Of a stretch of 64,000 nt of DNA, positions 43,802-53,435 are shown one piece after another. Positions within the stretch are counted from its first letter, which is position 1. Every line of letters starts with the position of its first letter. This DNA is from IDS-8 sp040902105 (GTDB lineage: Bacteria > Pseudomonadota > Gammaproteobacteria > Steroidobacterales > Woeseiaceae): assembly GCA_040902105.1 (NCBI GenBank), contig JBBDXW010000069.1, positions 5,828 to 69,827 of the forward strand, in the 5' to 3' direction. The notes under the pieces were generated by a model. It searched no databases and had not been told where the DNA came from. It worked only from the letters and a program-made list of their open reading frames with translations. The translations under genes were made by a program, and so were the position numbers.

Positions 43802-44701
43802 GTGAGCGTGAGTCGCCTTCAAAGTACCGGTGACTGGCGCGACTACTATGCCCTGACGAAACCCCGGGTCGTCATGCTGATCGTATTCACAGCCATTGTC
43901 GGCATGTTTCTCGCGGTCCCCGGCTGGCCTGGCATCAAGGCGCTGGTGTTCGGCACACTCGGCATTGGCCTTGCGGCATCGTCTGCCGCGGCGATCAATC
44001 ACCTTCTTGACGCGCGCATCGATATCCAGATGTCCCGTACTCGCGGACGGCCGCTGCCGCAGGGCCGGTTGTCCGAGGCGCATGCACTCGCGTTTGCGTC
44101 GATCCTGTGTGCGGTTGCGATGCTTATTCTGTGGTTCCTCGTGAACCCGCTGACGGCCGTGCTGACCTTTGCATCCCTGATCGGCTACGCAGTCGTCTAT
44201 ACGGTTTATCTCAAACGCGCGACGCCGCAGAACATCGTCATCGGCGGCGCCGCGGGCGCCGCCCCGCCGGTTCTCGGATGGGCGGCCGTTACCGGCGAGG
44301 TACACGCGAACGCCCTGCTGCTTTTTCTGATCGTGTTCGTCTGGACTCCGCCGCATTTCTGGGCATTGGCAATCGCCAGAAAAGCCGACTATGAGAAAGT
44401 CGGCATTCCGATGCTGCCCGTGACACATGGCAACGAGTTTACGCGTCAGTTCATCCTGCTCTATACAATCCTGCTGATGCTGGTCACGATACTGCCGTAT
44501 CTGTCCGGTATGAGCGGACTGATCTATCTCGCGGCCGCCGTGGCGCTCGGCGGCGTATTCCTCTATTACGCGATTCGCCTGAAAGTCGATGAAAGTCCGC
44601 GCCTTCCGATGCGTGTTTTCAAGTACTCTATCAACTATCTGATGTTTTTATTTACCGCCCTGCTGGTTGACCATTACTTCATCGTCACGTTCGGGCTCTA
44701 G
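43802..44701 (+). CDS. ctaB: Protoheme IX farnesyltransferase (heme O synthase)
   Basis: A 299-residue UbiA-superfamily membrane enzyme that farnesylates heme B to heme O. The aspartate motif NHLLDARIDIQMSRTRGRPL lies near residue 65. The second conserved loop, VFVWTPPHFWALAI, is near residue 180. About nine helices are seen. I prefer the GTG at 43802, which has GGAG 7-8 nt upstream; an ATG at 43796 is too close to that site. Heme A synthase (ctaA), normally just upstream, is absent from this cluster. Confidence 0.94.
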   Translation: MSVSRLQSTGDWRDYYALTKPRVVMLIVFTAIVGMFLAVPGWPGIKALVFGTLGIGLAASSAAAINHLLDARIDIQMSRTRGRPLPQGRLSEAHALAFASILCAVAMLILWFLVNPLTAVLTFASLIGYAVVYTVYLKRATPQNIVIGGAAGAAPPVLGWAAVTGEVHANALLLFLIVFVWTPPHFWALAIARKADYEKVGIPMLPVTHGNEFTRQFILLYTILLMLVTILPYLSGMSGLIYLAAAVALGGVFLYYAIRLKVDESPRLPMRVFKYSINYLMFLFTALLVDHYFIVTFGL

Positions 44702-44709
44702 CGGTTGCA

Positions 44710-46929
44710 ATGCACAAAACGAACAAAAGCGTGCCGGCCTCCACGGATATCGTTGGGGACGTCACGCCCATACTTGCGTCGCTGAACGACGCGCAGCGGC
44801 AGGCGGTGACGGCGCCGCTCGCGCCGCTGCTGGTCATTGCGGGCGCGGGTAGCGGCAAAACCCGTGTTCTGACCCACCGTGCCGCCTGGCTCATCGAAGT
44901 CTGTGGCGCATCGCCGCAAAGTCTGATAGCGGTCACGTTTACTAACAAGGCCGCGGCCGAGATGCGCGGCCGCATCGAATCGCTTTTGCGCATGCCGGTC
45001 AACCATCTGTGGATCGGAACATTTCACGGCCTCGCCCACCGGCTGTTGCGACGGCACTGGGCCGAAGCCGGTTTACCGCAGAATTTTCAGATCATCGATT
45101 CCGACGACCAGCTGCGCCTGATCAAGAGACTGCTCAGGAACCTCGAACTCGATGACACACGCTGGGTGCCGAGGGAAATACAGTACTTCATCAACGGACA
45201 AAAAGACGAAGGCCTGCGAGCCGCGCATCTGGACGACGAGAGGGACCCGAATCGCAGGCAATTTATCGCTCTGTACCGTAATTACCAGGAACTCTGCGAC
45301 CGCGGCGGCCTGGTCGACTTTGCCGAACTTTTGCTGCGCGCTCACGAGTTGTGGCGCGACAACGCCGAACTGCTCGCGCACTATCAGAGACGCTTTCAGC
45401 ACTTGCTCGTCGATGAGTTTCAGGACACAAACGCGATTCAATATGCCTGGCTTCGGCTGCTTGCGGGGAAAACCGGCATTCCGTTCGCCGTCGGCGATGA
45501 CGACCAGTCGATATACCGCTGGCGCGGCGCCCGCGTCGAGCACATCTTCCGTTTCCAGAAAGACTTCCCGAACGCATCGGTTATCAAGCTCGAGCAGAAC
45601 TACCGTTCGACATCGACCATATTGAATGCCGCAAATGCCGTGATCGCGAACAACCGCTCGCGCGTGGGCAAGAATCTCTGGACCGAAGGCAAGGAAGGGC
45701 AGCCCATCCGCGTCTATGCCGCCTACAACGAACGCGACGAGGCGCAATTTGTGCTCGGACGCCTCAGGGACTGGAGCGAACAAGGCAACCCGCGTGCCGA
45801 CGCGGCTGTGCTTTACCGGTCGAATGCGCAATCCCGGGTGCTGGAAGAAGCTCTCTTCAATGCCGGCCTGCCGTACCGGGTGTATGGCGGCTTGCGCTTC
45901 TTCGAGCGCGCCGAGATCAAGGATGCGCTGGCATACCTGCGGCTGATTTCGAATCGCGACGATGACAACTCGTTCGAGCGCGTCGTCAACAGGCCGACGC
46001 GCGGCATCGGCGCACGCACCGTCGAGGCGATGCGAGCCTGTTCGCGCGCGATGAGCTGTTCCTTGTGGCGCGCCGCCGGTTCCGTTGCCAGCAGCGAACT
46101 CGGCGGACGTGCCGGCGTTGCGGTCGTGACATTTCTGAATCTCATCGAACGCATGGCGAAAGAGACCGCCGGTATTGCATTGCACGAGCAGGTCGATCAT
46201 GTCATTCACAGAAGCGGCCTCGTCGATTTCTTCCAGAAAGAAAAGGGCGAACGCGGCGAGACGCGTGTCGAGAACCTGGAGGAACTGGTGAGCGCGGCGA
46301 GGAGTTTCGAGCCCGACCCGGCCAATGAAATGTCCGTGCTCGACGAGTTTCTGGCGCATGCCGCGCTCGAGGCAGGCGAGGGACAGGCAGGCGCCTGGGA
46401 AGACTGCGTGCAATTGATGACCATGCACTCGGCAAAGGGACTCGAGTTCCCGCTGGTGTTCATATGCGGGATGGAAGACGGGCTCTTTCCTCATCAGCGG
46501 TCCGTCGCGGACACGAACGGACTGGAGGAAGAGCGCAGGCTCTGCTACGTCGGTATAACTCGCGCGAAAGAGACTTTGTATATAACGTACGCGGAGCAAC
46601 GCCGCCTGCATGGCATGGACAGTTTCTCGCAGCCCTCGCGGTTCATCGCCGAAATTCCCGACGAGCTTATCGAAGAAATCCGGCCCCGTGTGCAGGTGCT
46701 CCGGCCACAATACACCGGCGCGCGCACAAGGGCCAGGACCGGCGGCAGCATGGCGCCGGGCGCCGAACTGGGGCTGCGCCTCGGGCAAAGAGTCCATCAC
46801 GGCAAATTCGGCGACGGCGTGATCCTGAATTGTGAGGGTCAGGGCGCGCACGCGCGCGTACAGGTCAACTTCGAAAATTCCGGCGCCAAGTGGCTCGTGC
46901 TCAGTTATGCCAATCTCGATCTCATGTAA
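44710..46929 (+). CDS. uvrD: DNA helicase II UvrD
   Basis: A 739-residue superfamily 1A 3'-5' helicase for mismatch and nucleotide excision repair. Walker A is GAGSGKT at residues 45-51. Then follow FTNKAAAEMRGR, the Walker B/DExx region LLVDEFQDTN, GDDDQSIYRWRGA, QNYRST and the motif VI region VGITRAKETLY. The C-terminal tail GLRLGQRVHHGKFGDGVIL is the Tudor-like domain that distinguishes UvrD from Rep. It begins 8 nt after ctaB. Confidence 0.94.
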   Translation: MHKTNKSVPASTDIVGDVTPILASLNDAQRQAVTAPLAPLLVIAGAGSGKTRVLTHRAAWLIEVCGASPQSLIAVTFTNKAAAEMRGRIESLLRMPVNHLWIGTFHGLAHRLLRRHWAEAGLPQNFQIIDSDDQLRLIKRLLRNLELDDTRWVPREIQYFINGQKDEGLRAAHLDDERDPNRRQFIALYRNYQELCDRGGLVDFAELLLRAHELWRDNAELLAHYQRRFQHLLVDEFQDTNAIQYAWLRLLAGKTGIPFAVGDDDQSIYRWRGARVEHIFRFQKDFPNASVIKLEQNYRSTSTILNAANAVIANNRSRVGKNLWTEGKEGQPIRVYAAYNERDEAQFVLGRLRDWSEQGNPRADAAVLYRSNAQSRVLEEALFNAGLPYRVYGGLRFFERAEIKDALAYLRLISNRDDDNSFERVVNRPTRGIGARTVEAMRACSRAMSCSLWRAAGSVASSELGGRAGVAVVTFLNLIERMAKETAGIALHEQVDHVIHRSGLVDFFQKEKGERGETRVENLEELVSAARSFEPDPANEMSVLDEFLAHAALEAGEGQAGAWEDCVQLMTMHSAKGLEFPLVFICGMEDGLFPHQRSVADTNGLEEERRLCYVGITRAKETLYITYAEQRRLHGMDSFSQPSRFIAEIPDELIEEIRPRVQVLRPQYTGARTRARTGGSMAPGAELGLRLGQRVHHGKFGDGVILNCEGQGAHARVQVNFENSGAKWLVLSYANLDLM

Positions 46930-46996
46930 GATTGCGGCCTGTACCTGGTACCGCACCAATACCGCGATACGTCGCCGTTGAGGCCGTAGAAGAACA

Positions 46997-48373
46997 ATGA
47001 AGATCCTGATTCTCGGCGCCGGCCAGGTCGGCTCCTCCGCTGCTTATCATCTGTCGCACGAGGAAGCGAACGAAGTTACCGTGGTCGACATGCGCCCGGA
47101 TGTGTTGCGCGAGCTGCAGGATCGGCTCGACATTCGGACGGTGGTAGGCCATGCGGCTTATCCGGACGTTCTCGAGCGCGCCGGGGCCAATGACGCCGAT
47201 ATCATCATCGCCCTGACCGACAGTGACGAAACCAACCTCGTCGCCTGCCAGGTTGCCTATACGCTGTACCACACGCCGACGAAAATCGCGCGTATTCGCG
47301 CCGCCGAATACATGAATGCGAAAGCGCTTTTCACCCAGGATGCGTTTCCAGTGGACCTGCGCATCAGCCCCGAACAGCTCGTGTGCGAGTACGTAGAGCA
47401 GTTGATTCTCTATCCCGGTGCGCTGCAAGTGCTCGAATTCGCGGGAGGCCGCGTGCGCCTGGTTGGTGCAATGGCGGATCGCAACGGCCCGATGGTAGGA
47501 CAAAAACTATCGGTGCTCAAACAGCACCTGCCCAACGCGGAAGGCCGCATCGCGGCCATTTATCGCGACGGTACCGCTCGGGAGCTTCAGGGCGATACCG
47601 TGATCGAGGAGGGCGACGAAGTCTTTTTCGTCGCCGCGCGGCAGGATGTACGCGTGTTCATGAGCGAGATGCGCAAGCTCGAGGAACCGGTGCGTCGCGT
47701 CGTGATCGCCGGGGGCGGCAACATAGGCTTACGGCTCGCTTTGGCGCTCGAGCAGACCAACCAGGTCAAGATCATCGAGCGGGATCCGCGACGTGCAAAA
47801 ATCATATCGGAACAACTGAACAAATCGATCGTGCTGGTGGGAGATGCCGCAGACGAGGAATTGCTGCTCGAGGAAAACATCGACAACGTCGATGTCTTTT
47901 GTGGCCTGACGAACGCCGAGGAAGCCAACATCCTGTCGGCCATGCTGGCTAAACGGCTGGGCGCCCACAAGGTCATGGCGCTCATCAACCGCGCGTCGTA
48001 TGTCGAACTGGTGGAGTCGGGAACGATCGATATCGCCATCTCTCCGCAGCAGGTGACAATCGGCTCGCTTCTGGCGCACGTCCGGCGCGGGGATGTCGTC
48101 AAGGTGCATTCACTGCGACGCGGCGAAGCGGAAGCGATCGAAGCGATTGCTCACGGTACGAAAGAAAGTTCCCGAGTGGTTGGCCGGAGAATCGACGAGA
48201 TCGACCTGCCGCGCGGCACCAGCATCGTCGCCGTCGTGCGTGGCGACGAGGTGAGTGTTGCACACCACGATACGGTCATCGAAACGGACGATCACGTGAT
48301 AATGTTCATGACCGACCGGCGCAAAATCGAGCGTCTGGAAGAATTGTTCCAGGTGGACGTGGCGTTCGTCTGA
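46997..48373 (+). CDS. trkA: Trk potassium transporter NAD-binding regulator TrkA
   Basis: A 458-residue peripheral membrane protein with a duplicated RCK layout: Rossmann domain (GAGQVGSSAAYHL at residues 7-19), TrkA-C domain, second Rossmann domain (GGGNIGLRLALAL near 235) and second TrkA-C domain. It gates the TrkH channel in response to nucleotides. It lies 55 nt upstream of trkH, which is not universal (in E. coli the two are unlinked). Confidence 0.96.
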   Translation: MKILILGAGQVGSSAAYHLSHEEANEVTVVDMRPDVLRELQDRLDIRTVVGHAAYPDVLERAGANDADIIIALTDSDETNLVACQVAYTLYHTPTKIARIRAAEYMNAKALFTQDAFPVDLRISPEQLVCEYVEQLILYPGALQVLEFAGGRVRLVGAMADRNGPMVGQKLSVLKQHLPNAEGRIAAIYRDGTARELQGDTVIEEGDEVFFVAARQDVRVFMSEMRKLEEPVRRVVIAGGGNIGLRLALALEQTNQVKIIERDPRRAKIISEQLNKSIVLVGDAADEELLLEENIDNVDVFCGLTNAEEANILSAMLAKRLGAHKVMALINRASYVELVESGTIDIAISPQQVTIGSLLAHVRRGDVVKVHSLRRGEAEAIEAIAHGTKESSRVVGRRIDEIDLPRGTSIVAVVRGDEVSVAHHDTVIETDDHVIMFMTDRRKIERLEELFQVDVAFV

Positions 48374-48428
48374 GAACGGCAAACACCATTGTTGTTATCG
48401 ATGTAAACCGGACGCACAAAACTCCCCG

Positions 48429-49880
48429 ATGAACTGGACAGTGGCGCAACGCATTCTCGGGCTGCTGTTGATGTTTTTCAGCCTGACGATGCTCACGCCG
48501 CTCATTTTCAGCCTCGTCTTTCGCGGTGAAGCATGGCTCTCATTTGTCGAAAGCTTCGTACTGACGTTATCGGCCGGGTTCATTATCTGGCTGCCGGTGC
48601 GAAACGCCCGCAAGGAATTGCGCTTGAGGGACGGATTCCTCGTCGTCGCATCCTTCTGGATCGTCCTCGGCTTGTTCGGCGCGTTGCCGTTCTATCTGAC
48701 CCACAACCCGGCGATGTCGTTTACCGACGCAGTGTTCGAGTCAATGTCCGGGCTGACGACCACGGGCGCCACCGTTCTTACCGGCCTCGACACGCTGCCG
48801 AAGTCCATTCTCTATTACCGGCAACAGCTTCAATGGCTCGGCGGCATGGGCATCATCGTACTGGCGGTTGCCGTGTTGCCGATGCTCGGCGTCGGCGGCA
48901 TGCAACTGTATCGCGCCGAGACGCCCGGGCCGGTGAAGGACACCAAGCTCACGCCGCGCGTCACCGAGACCGCGAAGGCCCTGTGGTACGTCTATCTCGC
49001 GTTTACGATTCTTTGCGTGCTTGGCTACCTGTTCGCCGGCATGAACTGGTTCGATGCACTGTGCCATGCCTTTGCGACGGTTGCGATAGGCGGTTTCTCG
49101 ACACACGATCTCAGTCTCGCCTACTACAACAGCACCGCGGTGAATCTGGTCGCCGTCGTGTTCATGTTTGTGGCAGGCATAAATTTCTCTTTGCATTTCT
49201 TTACCTGGCGTTACCTGAACGTCCGGCACTACTTCGACAATCCGGAGTTTCGCGCCTACGTCTTTGTTCTTGTGTCGGTCTCGGTCGTTGTGATCGTGGG
49301 ATTGTTGTGGACCGGCACTTACGCGGATCCCGAAGACGGCATTATCAACGGCCTGTTCCAGGCAGTGTCGATTGCCACCACGACCGGATTCACGACCGCC
49401 GATTTCCCTTCCTGGCCCGGCGCCTTGCCTGTGATCCTGATTTTCGCGAGTTTTATCGGCGGCTGCGCCGGCTCGACGGCCGGCGGAATCAAGGTCGTTC
49501 GCTGCCTCTTGATCTACAAGCAGGGGGTCCGGGAAATCGTGCGGCTGGTGCACCCGAGCGCCGAGATTCCCGTGAAACTCGGCAGGCAGGCGGTGCCGGT
49601 CCGCGTAATTGACGCGGTATGGGGCTTCTTTTCGGTATACCTGATCGTATTCGGGGTCATGATGATGGCGATGATGGCGACCGGTCTTGACCAGGTGACG
49701 GCGTTCTCGGCCGTAACGTTGACATTGAACAACCTTGGAGCCGGGTTAGGCGACGTTGCGGCCGGTTTCGTGGCCGTCAACGACAGCGCGAAGTGGATTG
49801 CGATTACCGCAATGCTCCTCGGACGACTGGAGATTTTCACGTTGCTCGTCCTTGTCACTCCGACGTTCTGGCGGCGTTGA
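48429..49880 (+). CDS. trkH: Trk potassium transporter membrane subunit TrkH
   Basis: A 483-residue K+ channel-like transporter with four pore-loop repeats. Filter segments are SMSGLTTTGATVLTGL near residue 100, CHAFATVAIGGFSTHD near 215, QAVSIATTTGFTTADF near 315 and LTLNNLGAGLGDV near 435. About ten helices are present. With TrkA it takes up potassium using the proton motive force. The stop overlaps the TTG start of the TPR gene as TTGA. Confidence 0.96.
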   Translation: MNWTVAQRILGLLLMFFSLTMLTPLIFSLVFRGEAWLSFVESFVLTLSAGFIIWLPVRNARKELRLRDGFLVVASFWIVLGLFGALPFYLTHNPAMSFTDAVFESMSGLTTTGATVLTGLDTLPKSILYYRQQLQWLGGMGIIVLAVAVLPMLGVGGMQLYRAETPGPVKDTKLTPRVTETAKALWYVYLAFTILCVLGYLFAGMNWFDALCHAFATVAIGGFSTHDLSLAYYNSTAVNLVAVVFMFVAGINFSLHFFTWRYLNVRHYFDNPEFRAYVFVLVSVSVVVIVGLLWTGTYADPEDGIINGLFQAVSIATTTGFTTADFPSWPGALPVILIFASFIGGCAGSTAGGIKVVRCLLIYKQGVREIVRLVHPSAEIPVKLGRQAVPVRVIDAVWGFFSVYLIVFGVMMMAMMATGLDQVTAFSAVTLTLNNLGAGLGDVAAGFVAVNDSAKWIAITAMLLGRLEIFTLLVLVTPTFWRR

Positions 49881-50233
49881 CGACGGAACGAATCAACGCG
49901 CTGCTTGCGATGCTCGACAGGGGGCAGGATTCGGCGTTGCTGCGCTTTTCGCTGGGTAGTGAGTACGCCAGCGCCGGGGAGTACGGCGAGGCAGCCGAGC
50001 ATCTGCGGCGTGCGGTCGACCTGGATCGACACTACTCGGCAGCGTGGAAGATGCTCGGGCGGTCGCTGGCAAACACCGGCCGTGAAAACGAGGCGATCGC
50101 GGCGTTCAGGGAGGGCATCGCGTCCGCAGAGAAGAAGGGGGATCGGCAGGCAGCAAAAGAGATGACTGTGTTTCTCAGGCGGCTGCTGAAAGAGCAGGCG
50201 GAGTCCGGAGAAGACCGTGGGGAAGGTTTGTGA
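49877..50233 (+). CDS. Small TPR-repeat protein
   Basis: A 118-residue protein with two to three tetratricopeptide motifs: ALLRFSLGSEYASAGEYGEA, HLRRAVDLDRHYSAAWKMLG and RSLANTGRENEAIAAFREGI. TPRs bind other proteins. The frame is open from 49793. The TTG at 49877 is chosen because it overlaps the trkH stop and begins directly before the helical repeats. Its own stop overlaps the dctQ GTG. Coupling on both sides places it between a potassium transporter and a TRAP transporter; its partner is unknown. Confidence 0.7.
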   Translation: MTTERINALLAMLDRGQDSALLRFSLGSEYASAGEYGEAAEHLRRAVDLDRHYSAAWKMLGRSLANTGRENEAIAAFREGIASAEKKGDRQAAKEMTVFLRRLLKEQAESGEDRGEGL

Positions 50234-50742
50234 GCGGGAATAGCCGGACTGTCTCCGGCATCGACGCGCTGAATCGCCGCGTCGGTCAAAGCGTCGCGTG
50301 GCTGACTCTGGCAATGGTTCTTTTCACATTCTCGATCGTGATCTTGCGCTATGTTTTCAATATCGGGTCGATCTGGCTGCAGGAGACCGTGACGTGGATG
50401 CACGCAGCGGTATTCATGCTCGGCGGGGCCTGGACTCTGCAACGCGACGAGCACGTGCGCGTCGATATTTTCTATCGCGGTATGAGCCAGGTGCGCCGCG
50501 CCTGGGTCGACATCGCCGGCGTCGTCATTTTTCTGTTCCCGCTGTGCGGTTATATTTTCTATGAGTCCTTCGACTATGTAACGGCCTCCTGGTCGATTCG
50601 CGAGAGTTCGCGCGACGCCGGCGGTTTGCCGTACCCGTTCGTCTCGCTGCTGAAATCCATTCTCGTCGTCATGCCGGTACTGGTTTCACTGCAGGGGCTT
50701 TCGCTGCTGATCGCCTCCGCGCGGAGCATTCGTGGCCGATGA
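50230..50742 (+). CDS. dctQ: TRAP transporter small permease (DctQ type)
   Basis: A 170-residue, four-helix subunit of a tripartite ATP-independent periplasmic transporter. The helices lie at about residues 20-40, 50-70, 92-112 and 135-158. The block WLQETVTWMHAAVFMLGGAWTL is typical of DctQ (longest part shown: WLQETVTWMH). The GTG start overlaps the TPR stop as GTGA. It works with the DctM subunit 16 nt downstream and the binding protein encoded convergently. Confidence 0.9.
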   Translation: MSGNSRTVSGIDALNRRVGQSVAWLTLAMVLFTFSIVILRYVFNIGSIWLQETVTWMHAAVFMLGGAWTLQRDEHVRVDIFYRGMSQVRRAWVDIAGVVIFLFPLCGYIFYESFDYVTASWSIRESSRDAGGLPYPFVSLLKSILVVMPVLVSLQGLSLLIASARSIRGR

Positions 50743-50758
50743 CTGCGGCTGATTGACA

Positions 50759-52132
50759 ATGGAATGGATCGCTCTGTTGCTGTTTGCCGCCGTCGTTGTG
50801 CTATTGATGGCGGGCTTCCCGGTCGCGTTCTCGCTCGCCGGCACGGCGCTTGTCTTCGCCTTCGCCGGTGTTTTCGGCGGCGGATTCGAAGCCGCGTTCC
50901 TGAGCGGAATACCAAGCCGCATATTCGGCATCATGAACAACGAGATACTCGTCGCAGTGCCGCTGTTCGTGTTTATGGGCGTTACTCTGGAACGTGCGCA
51001 CATTGCCGAGGATCTGCTGGAGACGCTCAGTTCGCTGTTCGGCAAACTGCGCGGCGGTCTCGGAATTTCCGTGACGCTGGTCGGCATGCTGCTGGCGGCC
51101 AGCACCGGCATCGTCGGCGCCACCGTCGTGACGATGGGCCTCCTGTCGCTGCCAACGATGCTGAAACGCGGCTACTCTGCGGAAATTGCAAGCGGCACGA
51201 TCTGCGCGTCCGGAACTCTCGGCCAGATCATCCCGCCGTCGATCATCCTGGTGATGCTCGGCGATGTCATGTCATCCGCCTACCAGCAGGCTCAGCTTGC
51301 ACAGGGTAACTTTGCACCGAAGACTGTTTCAGTCGGCGATCTTTTTGCCGGCGCGCTTCTTCCGGGCCTGCTGCTGGTGGCGCTTTACATCGTCTATCTC
51401 ATCGTCATCGCGGTGTTCAGGCCGCGGTCGATGCCGTCGCATGTCCCGGCGGAGGGAAGCGCGATCTCCGCCATGCGGCTGATGAACGCGCTCATGCCGC
51501 CGCTCATTCTCATCTTTGGCGTGCTCGGCTCGATTCTCTCCGGCTTTGCCACCCCGACGGAGGCGGCTGGTGTCGGTGCGATGGGCGCTCTCGCCATTGC
51601 TGTCCAGCGCCGTGCCATGACGCTCGAACGGCTTCGCAGCATCATGCGCAGCACCTTGAGCATCAGCAGCATGGTCTTCTTCATACTGATCGGGGCGTCG
51701 GTGTTTTCACTGGTGTTTCGCGGTTACGGCGGAGACGACGCTGTCAGAAGCGTGCTCGATACTTTGCCCGGTGGCGTCATCACCGCACTGCTACTGGTCA
51801 TGCTGGTGATGTTCCTGCTCGGCTTCGTGCTGGACTTCATCGAAATCATCTTCGTCGTCGTACCGATCGTCGGCCCGGTTCTGCTCGCGATGGGGCTGGA
51901 TCCGGTCTGGCTCGGCGTCATGATTGCGATGAATCTGCAGACGTCGTTTCTCACCCCGCCGTTCGGCTTCGCCCTCTTCTATCTGCGCGGCGTGGCGCCG
52001 CCGGAAGTCACGACCGCCCAGATCTATCGGGGCGCCATGCCCTTTGTCGCGCTCCAGATCGTTGCATTGTTCATACTTGCGGCGATACCGGAGCTGGCAA
52101 CGTGGCTGCCGGAGAAGCTTTACGGACGTTAG
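50759..52132 (+). CDS. dctM: TRAP transporter large permease (DctM type)
   Basis: A 457-residue membrane protein with about 12 helices, the sodium-coupled transport channel of the TRAP system. Conserved parts are GFPVAFSLAGTALVFAF near the start, ASTGIVGATVVTMGLLSLP, GTLGQIIPPSIILVMLGD and FLTPPFGFALFYLRG near the end. The ATG at 50759 is used; a TTG two codons earlier is also in frame. Its stop lies 30 nt from the stop of the convergent binding-protein gene. Confidence 0.95.
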   Translation: MEWIALLLFAAVVVLLMAGFPVAFSLAGTALVFAFAGVFGGGFEAAFLSGIPSRIFGIMNNEILVAVPLFVFMGVTLERAHIAEDLLETLSSLFGKLRGGLGISVTLVGMLLAASTGIVGATVVTMGLLSLPTMLKRGYSAEIASGTICASGTLGQIIPPSIILVMLGDVMSSAYQQAQLAQGNFAPKTVSVGDLFAGALLPGLLLVALYIVYLIVIAVFRPRSMPSHVPAEGSAISAMRLMNALMPPLILIFGVLGSILSGFATPTEAAGVGAMGALAIAVQRRAMTLERLRSIMRSTLSISSMVFFILIGASVFSLVFRGYGGDDAVRSVLDTLPGGVITALLLVMLVMFLLGFVLDFIEIIFVVVPIVGPVLLAMGLDPVWLGVMIAMNLQTSFLTPPFGFALFYLRGVAPPEVTTAQIYRGAMPFVALQIVALFILAAIPELATWLPEKLYGR

Positions 52133-52162
52133 CGCGGATTTCCGCCCAACCGTCAGCGACCT

Positions 52163-53257
52163 CTACAGATCGCGCGTGTTGAGGTATGCCTGCTCGCTGA
52201 TGCGCTGGTTTGCGGCGGATTTTTCGAGGAAGCCGTAAAACGATTCCTGGATGCGTTTCGCCCAGGGATCGCGTGCCGAAAGTTCGGCGACGACTTCGAG
52301 GCTTAGTTTGTGCAGCAGGGACAGCACGTCGTCGGGGAGCGGGCGAATCTCGACGTTCGGGTCGTCCGCGAGTTGGGCGAGCGCCATGGCATTGCCGAAG
52401 TTGAACTCGGCTTGCATGTCCATGTTGACGGCCTGACATGCAATCGAGACGATTTCCTGAAGGTCTTCCGGAAGCGAGTTCCACGCCTCCTTGTTGATGA
52501 TGCACTCGATCATCGGACCTGGCTCCTGCCAGCCCGGGTAGTAGTAATAGCGCGCGGCCTTGTGCAAGCCGAGCGCTACGTCGTTGTAAGGCCCGACCCA
52601 TTCGGCGGCGTCTATCGCGCCCGTCTGCAGTGAGGTAAAAACTTCCGAGGCCGGGACTGTAACCTGGGTCGCACCCGCCCGTTGCATCACCTCGCCGCCA
52701 ATCCCCGGGATGCGCATTTTCAGGCCGCGGAGGTCCGCGACCGAATTTATTTCCTTGTTGAACCAGCCTGCCATCTGCACGCCGGTCTGGCCAGCCGGAA
52801 ACGGCACGAGGTTGAACGGCTCGTACAGCTCCTGCCACAGTTGCAGCCCCCCGCCGTAGTAAAGCCAGGCATTCGTTTCGTTGGCATTCTGGCCAAAAGG
52901 CACCGCCGTGAAGTACTGCGCCGCCGGCAACTTGCCGCGATGATAGTAGGACGCATCGTGGCCCATCTGCGCCGTGCCGCGGCTGACGGCATCGAACACC
53001 TCGAGTGCCGGCACCAGTTCGCCGGCTGCGTACACCTTGATTTTCAGTCGACCTGCGGAGGCGCGGCCGATACGCCTGGCGAGATTCTGCGCGCCGATCC
53101 CGAGGCCCGGCAGTCCCGGCGGCCAGGAGGTCACGAGGTTCCAACTGAAGGTCTCGCCGGAGCGGCCTGCGCCCTCCGCGGGGGCGGCCGCCTGCTCCCC
53201 GCAGGCGCTTGCGCCGGCGGCAAGCGCAAGCCCGCCCACAAACTCGCGTCTCTTCAT
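52163..53257 (-). CDS. dctP: TRAP transporter solute-binding protein (DctP family, TakP-like)
   Basis: A 364-residue periplasmic binding protein for the adjacent TRAP permease. The N-terminus MKRREFVGGLALAAGASAC is a twin-arginine signal ending in a cysteine that may be lipidated, although Ala occupies the position where lipoboxes normally have Leu. The mature part includes NLVTSWPPGLPGLGIGAQ and DAAEWVGPYNDV, close to the alpha-keto acid binding TakP subgroup. Substrate is inferred only. The ATG at 53257 is preferred over the open frame to 53401. It runs opposite to dctQM. Confidence 0.9.
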   Translation of the reverse strand: MKRREFVGGLALAAGASACGEQAAAPAEGAGRSGETFSWNLVTSWPPGLPGLGIGAQNLARRIGRASAGRLKIKVYAAGELVPALEVFDAVSRGTAQMGHDASYYHRGKLPAAQYFTAVPFGQNANETNAWLYYGGGLQLWQELYEPFNLVPFPAGQTGVQMAGWFNKEINSVADLRGLKMRIPGIGGEVMQRAGATQVTVPASEVFTSLQTGAIDAAEWVGPYNDVALGLHKAARYYYYPGWQEPGPMIECIINKEAWNSLPEDLQEIVSIACQAVNMDMQAEFNFGNAMALAQLADDPNVEIRPLPDDVLSLLHKLSLEVVAELSARDPWAKRIQESFYGFLEKSAANQRISEQAYLNTRDL

Positions 53258-53435
53258 GGAAACATGCCCCCGGGTTCTGGTGGACGTTAGCGAAAGTACG
53301 GCTAGTGTAGAATGGCGAGCGTCCGCTGCAAAGCGCTCCCGACCACCGCGAATATCCCACGTATAACGTCTTTTTTGGCATACCTGTTGGTTTGTTCCCA
53401 CATTGTCTTTAAGCTCGAACAGGTGGGAAAATAGA

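Noticed and set aside
45073..46959. 628-residue open frame antisense to uvrD
   Set aside because: UvrD motifs on the plus strand are complete. High third-position GC keeps the antisense frame open; its translation has no recognisable domain.
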